A stretch of DNA of 64,000 nucleotides from positions 1,240,001 through 1,304,000 of the forward strand of contig OZ037884.1 of the NCBI GenBank assembly GCA_964035575.1, written 5' to 3'. Both the position numbers and the translations under genes were made by a program. Position 1 is the first letter of the stretch; every line of letters begins with the position of its first letter. A model generated the notes under the pieces. That model had not been told where the DNA came from and made no database searches. It saw nothing but the letters and a program-made list of their open reading frames with translations. This document shows positions 12,559 through 21,318 of this stretch, piece by piece. The stretch comes from Rhynchopus sp. YZ270_cl-10. Its lineage: Eukaryota; Euglenozoa; Diplonemea; Diplonemida; Diplonemidae.

Positions 12559-13326
12559 TTGTAAGCATTTTGGTTCGGAGAGAAGCCGTCTGCGTCCACC
12601 AGCGCTTTGTCACTGCAACTTCTCTCTCTTTTTGTTTTTCGTTTTATAGTTCCCCACCTAATCTTTAGTTGTTGCCAGCGTATTTTTATTCATTTTTTTG
12701 ATTGTGCCTTCACCCGGATGACTGGCTAATCGTACGCGGGTTGGTCATATCGGTGCAGCAATAATCACCATTTGAGGGGTACTGTACTACATAAATGGTG
12801 TCGGGTTTTGAAAATCTAAGGTGGGTTATTGCCACCTCTCCTCCTCTCCTCCCTCCTCAGTGATTGCCGCGATACTTTTCAGTCGACTATTCAACACGAA
12901 ACAGTCTTGAATCATCTTGTTGTCAGTATGTCCTCTTATCCCCAGATGTGCCCTTCATAACGAGCAGCACATTCCCCGCCAAAGACAAAATTCTTTTTTT
13001 TTAAACACATTCCCCCAGTACACCCTCACTGCTGCCTCTCGCCCGACCCCTTATTTATTTCGGGTATGTTTTCACGTGAGGTATACGTCCTATTGCAAGG
13101 TTTGCAACTGGTGTGCAACTCAGCACCAAGTGACGCTTTAGGACCATAATTACGACTGCTACTTATGTGCGTCCATGGTTTTCTCTGTTATCTCCCCGTT
13201 CCTCCGCAAACCCCAGAGGGATTTCCCCACCACCCTTTTCCCCTTTTTGCAAAAGAAGGGCAACAGGGATACCTTTTTGCTCAGATATTTGAACAGGGTA
13301 TTATTTTTCCACCCTCGAGGATTTTT
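12559..13326. other. gene-free spacer
   Basis: Between elements B and C. Holds a degenerate H3-type structured repeat at about 12707-12770 and otherwise AT-rich sequence without a supported gene. Confidence 0.5.
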
Positions 13327-13333
13327 ATTTTTA

Positions 13334-15193
13334 GGGTGAAAGTCAAATGTATACACATATACACAGGGTTATAGTCAGATCTATACACTCATTGTATATA
13401 CAATTGTCAATTGTACATACAATTGTATAGAAATTGTATAGATCTGACTATTTGATGTACAATCCCAACTTTTTTTATAGTCAGATCTATACAATTTATG
13501 TACAATCCCAGTACACAGGATTTGGCCAGGTTTCTGGCTATTGCCTCCCACCTACCCACCTACCCACACACACCCACCCCTACAGGACTATACACAAAAA
13601 AATGGAAATTGGGTTTCGCACACCCGATTTTTCTCAGAAGTCAGTCACTGCTATTGCCATTTAACCCAGGGAGCATAGCTAGTGCAAGAAATTTGACTTT
13701 GGAAACCTTCCGGAAAGTCTGTCCTCTGCTTGCGGAGGACTAGACACAAGAAAATATTGCGTTCCCCCAGAAAACCAGCGCACATCTCACACTCCTTGTG
13801 GGTGGTCTTGTTGCCTTTTCGTCACAGTAATTTTGGCCCAGGCATGCTCTCGAAGCATGACAATTTAGTGTGTATGGGGCAGGGTGTTGTTTTGTTCTGA
13901 ATTCTCTTTGTTATAACATCTAAGTCAATTGCGGGTGGTGGTTTGTGTAGCGTGAGGCACTCTTTTTAACAAACTTCCTGCGGCTGCTAAAGCGTTATTT
14001 CTTCGGATTTAACAACGTACAGCGTAACATAGTGGATTCGCCTGGTCGACACAACCTTTGATAGATACGGGATAACCAACCCCCTTCGACCCCTTGTGGG
14101 TTCACTGAACAAGCCCTCGTGGTAGTTAAACGCGATTGACATTTACATTCCTAGAGATGAAAGAACAAGACAACACTTCTGTACCCGCGCATCAAAATTG
14201 TGGAAAACTTTGCACCCCAAACACCCTCAACAACGCCCGCCAAAAGGCGCCCCTTGTTGCTGGGAGTTGTTCTCATGTTTGATACCTGCACAGCGGGCAT
14301 TCCTCTGAGTCCAACGCATGTTTGGCCTGTCTGCGGCGTTGTACTTCAGGTGCACGAAGACAGGGTCTGGTGGTAAATTTTGCGTAGTGTCGCATTCCCT
14401 CATGTGTGGGTCACTCACACTTGCGGTCATGTGCACTGCGTGGGTTTGGGAATTTGGGTACCTGGGTACAGGATATTTGTTGTGAAAGACATCTTCCACC
14501 ATGCATTGAGGAGGGTAAGACAGTGCTCGCATTTTACTTGAAATCATTACAACATTTAACTTCTCCACGGGGGTCTTGGGCCGTTCATTCGGTTATACCT
14601 TGACTAGCGGCAGAGGCCTTTTAGGACTCTATAACTCCGATATTCCCGAACGGAGGCACACTTTGTGTGTTACTACGACCTGGCAATTTCCAGCAGTAGG
14701 TTAAGTAATGTTTTCTTGTAAATTGTTGGATCATTATCTCCTCAGTGCATGCATGCCCCACGCGACGGACACTTTTGTGTTTGTCAAGTGGACTGTCTGG
14801 TCACTTCTCGGTGACTGGCGGGTTGGCTGTGGTTGCTCTTTCACGACTTTTATCCTTGTATCCAGTGTACCGTGTACCTGGGTACCTGGGTACCTGGGTA
14901 CCTGGGTACCTGGGTATGGCGTGTACAATCTCCCTCGAGTGTACAATCCAAAAATTGTATAGATCTGACTTTTGTATAGTCAAATCTATACAATTTGTGT
15001 ACGACCTAGTGTATACTAGGATTGTACATAAATTGTATAGATCTGACTATAAAAAAAGTTGGGATTGTACATCAAATAGTCAGATCTATACAATTTCTAT
15101 ACAATTGTATGTACAATTGACAATTGTATATACAATGAGTGTATAGATCTGACTATAACCCTGTGTATATGTGTATACATTTGACTTTCACCC
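13334..15193 (-). mobile_element. foldback-type element C (1.86 kb)
   Basis: Begins GGGTGAAAGTC and ends with its reverse complement GACTTTCACCC. Flanked by ATTTTTA on both sides (13327-13333 and 15194-15200), a probable 7-bp target duplication. The ~190-bp inverted-repeat ends are built from TATAGTCAGATCTATACAAT words. Reverse orientation gives inverted end, short GGTACC array (about 14871-14917, 4-5 units), core (13636-14860), short filler (about 13510-13635), inverted end. Ends are unrelated in sequence to those of A and B, although the core is nearly the same. Confidence 0.75.
13636..14860 (-). repeat. shared core of the foldback-type family, copy C
   Basis: Same orientation as 11046-12225. 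Carries a ~50-bp insertion relative to the other copies around 14390-14440. Confidence 0.75.
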
Positions 15194-15200
15194 ATTTTTA

Positions 15201-16945
15201 AAATATCAGAGAACCCCACAAAAATCCGAGTAACTGTGCGACGCTTGCTTTTGTTTTGTTTTGATTTTGCAGATACACGCCGAGGGAGGGGTGACTGAGG
15301 GAAGATGTGATACACACAAGGCTACGTCGGGACGTTGCTCTCCCCGCTCAGGTGGGGGGCCATTGGGTGTTCCTGACTCTGATGGGGGTGTGCCTTTTGT
15401 TTCTGCCACGTGCTGTGTCTCTATGGCCGCTCCTGGTTGGTGGAGTGATTTGTCTGGTTGATTCCGTTAACGAACGAGATCTCGACCCTTAAATAGTGTT
15501 ATAAGCCCGTTGTCCTTTTAGGCAATGCGGTCTTCAGACTAAATTGAATCATTCACTTCTTAAGGGGGGGCCTGCACTCCTTAGCGTGGTGTCGTATCTG
15601 CAGCAAATTCTAGACTATTTCTTTCTTAAGATATGCGCAAGATATTCTTGAGATAACCATTCCTTCCGTAAGATGGGTGTACGAGAGAGACACATTCATC
15701 TTACAAAAGCTTTGTTTTCGTTTTCTCCTGTCGTGGTGTTATGTGCAAAGGTGAAAAGCCTCTAGCATTTGTGTTTACAGTGTCTGCGTCCGCCGATATG
15801 CGATGAGACGTGGAGCACACTCTAGGGTGGCTACACTAATACAACCAAGTTTTCAGTTTTTTTTTGACGCACACTACTTTGTAAGCAGAAAGTGTCACGT
15901 CGTTCACTCACCCAACCGTGCTCCGCAACACCACCACCCCAACAGGTGAGATTAGTGTGTGTAGATTTGAAGCGTCAACGCATCAAACAACAAGAAGAGG
16001 GGGTGAGGGAACTACAAAGTGACACTTTTTTTGTTATTTTTCTGCAAAGACGTTGTGACGGTTTTGCAGCAAATCGCTCCACCGTATCACGCCAATTTTT
16101 CTCTCTTTTTTTTTCTACGATTTTTCATAGTAAGGGGATTCACACTTTATCCCCATTCTGCAGCATTTGATATGCGTGCACGCAAGGCATATTAATCTTT
16201 CAACTTTTCTCCCTTTTATTTGTGGTTTTTTGTTGCATATCGGAAAGAGTTGTTTGGTGGGAGAAATTCCCAGCAAAGAGCTTTTACCGTTCAAGAAAAC
16301 CCCAACATAAATTTAGAACGAGTTGAAAACAAAAAAAGGAACAAATAAAAAAAAACCCCTGAAATGTGTAGATTCCTTTCTGCAGATAGTGGACGATGCT
16401 GTGCCTACTCATTTACCATTTTTTTAAAGGTGGCCAAGCAACAGAGAGACTTAGGTTCAATCTGCAAAAAAAAAAACTTCTTTTATTTGTACTGTTTTTG
16501 GTTCTTCATTTTTCGCTTTTTCGCTTTTTTGCTCTTTTTTTTTTTTTTTTGATTTTTTTTTGATTTTTTTTGATTTTTTGATATTGCACGCTCTTTCCTC
16601 TTCCTCTCACCCACAAAAGAAATAGGGAATGAAAGGATACTTTCTTTGGGAAAAAAAGCACTTGGGGAAGATTCATTTTTCGTAGGTTATGCAAGTATTT
16701 GCCGAGAAATTACCCAGAGGCCTGTCCCATGTCATGTCATAATTTATAGTTTACTGTTCACTGTTCACTGATGGCACCCATCCAGGGTAAAGACTCATGA
16801 AATAACCCGCAGAACGCGTATTTCATTTGGAGGCGTCCTTCACTGCAGTTGCACAGTGAAGCCATACTGCCGGGTGCTTATTCTCCTCTGTCCCCACACC
16901 TCTATAAAAAGGAACGTCACTCCACCAGTGACAGACACACAAGCA
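15201..16945. other. gene-poor spacer before the ankyrin gene
   Basis: Contains a short frame (about 15310-15492) after a TTTTGATTTTGCAG acceptor-like site. It would encode a two-segment hydrophobic peptide, but without an ATG or family resemblance it is not called. Also holds an ACGAGAG hairpin (15672-15708), an H2-type copy (15778-15815), the 46-bp repeat (15812-15857) and long T runs. Confidence 0.5.
15672..15708 (+). repeat. ACGAGAG-loop hairpin repeat (GTGT stem)
   Basis: GTGT at 15677-15680, loop ACGAGAGAG, ACAC at 15690-15693, then ATTCATCTTACA. Confidence 0.7.
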
Positions 16946-19474
16946 ATGTCTGGGCAACACGCAGGCAACCACAGCAACACTGCGTTGCACGAGGCAGTGG
17001 CGGAATCACATGTAGATGTGGTGCAGGTGCTCATTGATGCAGGGGCAGACATCGAGAAAAAGGACTCTGGTGGACGTACGCCTCTTCTCCTTGCGTGCGA
17101 GAGAGGGTGCCTCGACATTGTGAAGGTGTTGGTACAAGCTGGTGCGGAACTGCGTGTCACAGACATCTGGGGGATCACATGTCTTATCGCTGCTTCGCGT
17201 AAGGGACACACGGAGACTGTGCGCTATCTTGTGGACTTGGGGCAGGTGGATGTGGATCAGCTAGGTGATTACTTCACTGCGTTGCACGAGGCAGCGATGC
17301 TACCGAATGTAGTTACAATGCAGGTGCTCATTGATGCAGGGGCAGACATCGAGAAACAGGACACCGTTGGACTTTCGCCTCTGCTGTCAGGTTGCAAATC
17401 AGACGTGAATGATGCTGTGAAGGTACTGGTTCGAGCAGGTGCGGATGTGGGTGCAAGAGACTGAGATGGCAGGACATGTCTTATAATGGCGTCGATGCGT
17501 GGATTCACGGATGTTGTGAAAAGCCTTCTGTGCATGGCAGAGGTGGGTGTGGACCTCGTTGATGCTAAGCACTGGACTGCGTTGCACCACGCAATGGCCA
17601 TCAAACATGAGGCCGTGATGCAGGTGCTCATTGCCGCAGGTGCAGACGTGGAAGCAAAGAGCGAGTTGGTCTGTTCGCCTCTGATGATGGCTTGTCGGGC
17701 GGGTGAGGTCCGTATCGTGAGGATGTTGCTAGAAGCGGGTGCACGGCTGCATATACAGGGCAATGGCAACATCCGTTTCGATGCAGCAGCGCGTTACCCC
17801 AAATCATATGCAGCTGAGGTGCGGGAGCTCATTGATTCAGGTGCACGCATCGAGAAATGGGACGACAGAGGACCTTCGCCTCTTGTCTGTGCGTGCATGG
17901 GAGAGAACCGGGACATTGTGAATCTGTTGGTGCAAGCTGGTGCGGAACTACGCGTCACAGAATATATAGAGGAGCTATCACAGCACTTTGAAGCTACGGC
18001 ACGGACTAGAAAAAAACATAAAATACAGAAGGTAACATGTCTGATTACTGCTGCGGAAGAGGGGCGCACGGAGACTGTGCGTTATCTTATGGTAGGCGTG
18101 GAGCAGGAAGTGGATCAGGCAGGTAGCGTTGTTGATGCCGACGTTGCCGACATCCAGGCAGATGTGACAAACACAGCAGCACTCAGCGAACTGAGTCAAA
18201 TGGATTCAGCAGCAAAGAAGCGCTTGCGCGAGAAACTTGAACCAATTCGTGCTGCTTGGGAACGCATGGCGACGTCCCTTTCCGCACCGGAGCTTCCACT
18301 TGTTGCTGCTGAAATTTCCACACTTCGTCAAGTTGTCAGCATGCAGGAGGAAGTGCAGAAAGAACTGATTCAGCGATTCAATGATTGCACAGATTCAGCG
18401 GAAAAGGAACTCTTGAGTGAGAAGCTTCTCTCAATGCGTACGACATGGGAACACATGGCAGAGTCACGTAAACATGCAGGAGCAGAGAAGAAACCGGTTG
18501 ATGACAATGTTTCCAGAACAGATGTTACAAACAGAACAAGCTCCAACACACTACGTGGGGTTGTCAGCATGCAGGAGGAAGTGCAGAAAGAACTGATTCA
18601 GCGATTCAATGATTGCACAGATTCAGCAGAAAAGGACCTCTTGCGCAAAAGACTTCTCTCAATGCGTACGACATGGGAACACATGGCAGAGTCACGTAAA
18701 CATGCAGGAGCAGAGAAGAAACCGGTTGATGCTGACGTTTCCAGAACAGATGTTACAAACAGAACAGGCTCCAACACACTGCGTGGGGTTGTCAGCATGC
18801 AGGAGGAAGTGCAGAAAGAGCTTATTCAGCGATTCAATGATTGCACAGATTCAGCAGAAAAGGAACTCTTGAGTGAGAAGCTTCTCTCAATGCGTACGAC
18901 ATGGGAACACATGGCAGAGTCACGTAAACATGCAGGAGCAGAGCAGCAACCGGTTGATGCTGACGTTTCCAGAACAGATGTTACAAACAGAACAGGCTCC
19001 AACACACTACGTGGGGTTGTCAGCATGCAGGAGGAAGTGCAGAAAGAACTGATTCAGCGATTCAATGATTGCACAGATTCAGCAGAAAAGGAACTCTTGC
19101 GCAAAAGACTTCTCTCAATGCGTGCGACATGGGAACACATGGCAGAGTCACGTCAGCATGCAGGAGCACCCCTCTTCAGGACAGTCGCAGGCTGGTACGA
19201 AGCGGGCTGGTTAAAGTATATCAGAGTCGTGACTGGTCATGTGGCTACCATGAGTGGTGTCTCGTATTTCATCTTTTTTCTCTGGGATACACTAGGCTGG
19301 GGTGCACCGATACCTCCCCACGTCGTCGTGCTTCCCACTTTTGTGGGGTGTGTTGTGGGGTATGTTGTGTTCCTAGGACTGTATTCGCTGCTTGGTTTCC
19401 TGTTCGTTCCGGATCCGGACGAAAAGGTTGTCAAATTCTGTGAGCGTCACACCTACCCCGGTAGGTTACAGTGA
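16946..19474 (+). CDS. ankyrin-repeat membrane protein with an in-frame TGA
   Basis: From the ATG at 16946, 172 codons of ankyrin repeats run to a TGA at 17462. The same frame then continues without a gap for 669 further residues (the next ATG is at 17486). Sequence on both sides of the TGA belongs to one ankyrin unit (GADVGARD, stop, DGRTCLIMAS), so this is a single gene with a nonsense codon. It could be a recent pseudogene, a sequence error, or two products. TGA is the normal terminator of neighbouring genes, so reassignment is unlikely, and no conserved Cys is expected there, so selenocysteine is unlikely. Ankyrin units of ~33 aa continue to about 18120. Four 76-residue direct repeats with a QEEVQKELIQRF motif follow (18323-19165, coiled-coil-like), then two membrane segments near 19250-19420 and a short charged tail. 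Probably a membrane-anchored scaffold. The partner is unknown. Confidence 0.75.
18323..19165 (+). repeat. 228-bp tandem repeat inside the ankyrin gene (about 3.7 copies)
   Basis: Units begin at 18323, 18551, 18779 and 19007, exactly 228 bp apart, so each adds 76 in-frame residues. Units 2-4 are nearly identical at DNA level, suggesting recent expansion or homogenisation. Confidence 0.95.
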
Positions 19475-19762
19475 AAAAAAGCGTGGAGTTCACACGAGAA
19501 AAAATCCACAAAAAGAAAAGGGGGGGCAGCAGCAGTGCAGTCGCTGAGTTTTGGAAAAAAAAATATTAGGTAGGGTCAGGCCTCAGCCTTACTCCCGGGC
19601 CTCAGCCAAAACCATCGTTCTCCAGGGGACTAGCTTGGCCTCGGACATCAGTTGAGGATGACCTCCGTCTATATCTTTTAAGGACAATAGCCTTCGGGCG
19701 ACATTGAGTACAGATCCTGCACTAGCAGGGTGGCGTTTGTCTTGTTCTTGAAGGGGGAGGGT

Positions 19763-19880
19763 AGTGGTGGCTGTATGATGATAGCCGCCCATCATAATAC
19801 ATAATACACATCACAACACAGTTGTGTTGTGATGTGTATTATGTATTATGATGGGCGGCTATCATCATACAGCCACCACT
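19763..19880. repeat. perfect 118-bp palindrome (58-bp arms, 2-nt centre)
   Basis: The left arm starts AGTGGTGGCTG and the right arm ends CAGCCACCACT. Comparing all 58 positions by eye I find no mismatch; the centre is GT. It can fold into a hairpin with essentially no loop. It may be the inverted remnant of a small element, or a fold-back artefact of amplification or assembly. Confidence 0.9.
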
Positions 19881-20014
19881 AAGGGAGGGAGGGAGGGAGG
19901 GGGAAAAACGGAAGTTTTTTGAGAACTAAGCAACGTAGAAGTCCCACGTAAGTTCACCACGCAGGGTGACCCCGGCCTATTCTGGAGGTGGTTTCCACCC
20001 GGAGATGCCCAGAA

Positions 20015-20808
20015 GCAGGGTTTTTTCTAGGGGGGGACGGGGGGGGACGGCGTCCCCCCCCAGATTTTGGGGGGAAACGCGTCCCCCCCGGGGGGGGACG
20101 CATTTTGACTTGGGAAAAAAAGGATATGGGGGGTGGTTGGGGTCACTCGCACAGACCCCCATTTGGGACACCACGTACGTAACCCGCACCAGAAAAAAAG
20201 GGGAGGCAGGGAGTCGAGCGCGCGCGAAGCGCGTCTTATCCCCTTCCTGGCATCATTGTGAAGAGGATATAGCGAGGTGAAGTTTCAGACCGTGCCCCCA
20301 ATTCACTCAATCTTTGCACCATTTGACGGACCGAACAAAGAGTGAGAATAAGGGATCGGCAAAAATCAAAAAAGTAGCGTACCGTGCGCCTGCGGCGCAA
20401 CTCAAAACTTATGAGCGGAATCCCACAGCCCTCTACCATAGTTTGCCTGTACAAATGTTCAATTTTAGGTCACAATTTTTTGAAATGTTGCGTACCGTGG
20501 CTTCGCCAGAAAGTTCTGATATCATGACCGCCGTTTCTTCTTGTACTGAGGGAAGGTTCCGCGGAACATGAGAAAAAGGGTTGCGTTACCATCCCACGTT
20601 ATCGCGTATTTACGTGAAATGAACGGGCTTTTTTGCGCGGAGCGCGAAAAATTTTGACCCCTTTTTGGACATATCTTCACGGTTTTGGAAAAATTTTCCA
20701 TGAAGATAAGCGGAAACCCTGCTTGCACCTGCGAAAAAAAAAAAAATTGGGTGGGTTTTTTGCGTCCCCCCCCAGATCTGAAAAAAAAAATCCTAGAAAA
20801 AACCCTGC
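20015..20808. mobile_element. 794-bp MITE-like element with 4-bp target duplication
   Basis: Terminal inverted repeats GCAGGGTTTTTTCTAGG at 20015 and CCTAGAAAAAACCCTGC ending at 20808. Flanked by AGAA on both sides (20011-20014 and 20809-20812). The ends continue into C/G homopolymer tracts. The interior contains one copy of the GTACCGTGCGCCTGCGGCGC word and no convincing frame, so the element is non-autonomous. Confidence 0.7.
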
Positions 20809-21270
20809 AGAAGTGTCAAAAAAAAAGTGGAAAAATAATTTTTGGGACACGAGTCCCCACCTAACAGCGGGAAGTCGCGGAACCTACCCCCGTTACATTG
20901 TTATAGCATACATGGATTGGAATTGGGCCTTCCCTTACCCTATTTTTTTTTGAACAACCTCCCCCTCCCTTTGCACCGCTTTCGTCACGATCCTCACGGT
21001 GACAATGCACCTGTCCGAGTCAGAATATACCGCGTCCGCAAGGACGATCTCCAGGTAAAGATACGGAGATGTGGGAATCCGCCATGTGGCCCAGACCAAG
21101 TTCGCCCTTTGTTCCCCACCCTGACAATGATTCAAAAAAATGTGGAACTCCCTTGCTGATGCATGCGCTTTTTTCTTGAATCCCTCCAGACGTTCCACGT
21201 ATAATACCATAACGTTTCACACCATTTCATTCACTTTATCGACTCCGATAACCTCACTTATCCCCTCTTT

Positions 21271-21281
21271 TTTTTTTACAG
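21271..21281 (+). promoter_or_regulatory. candidate trans-splice acceptor before the PDZ/CesT gene
   Basis: A run of about 15 pyrimidines ends in ACAG at 21281, 37 bases before the ATG at 21319. This fits a spliced-leader acceptor if the organism is a euglenozoan. Confidence 0.4.
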
Positions 21282-21318
21282 ATTCTGATCTAGCCTGATC
21301 AGAAGCCACACACGACAC

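Larger units (their letters stand above)
19475..21318. other. spacer with palindrome and MITE-like element
   Basis: No gene is supported. Notable contents are listed separately: the 118-bp palindrome (19763-19880), a GGGAGGGAGGGAGGGAGGGGG run just after it (about 19881-19903, potential G-quadruplex), and the 794-bp element at 20015. Confidence 0.6.

Noticed and set aside
15307-15492. Small two-segment membrane protein
   Set aside because: No ATG start, no family and no downstream support. Only an acceptor-like site upstream, so it was left as part of the spacer description.
17462-17464. Selenocysteine at the ankyrin TGA
   Set aside because: No Cys or redox motif is expected at this column of ankyrin repeats.
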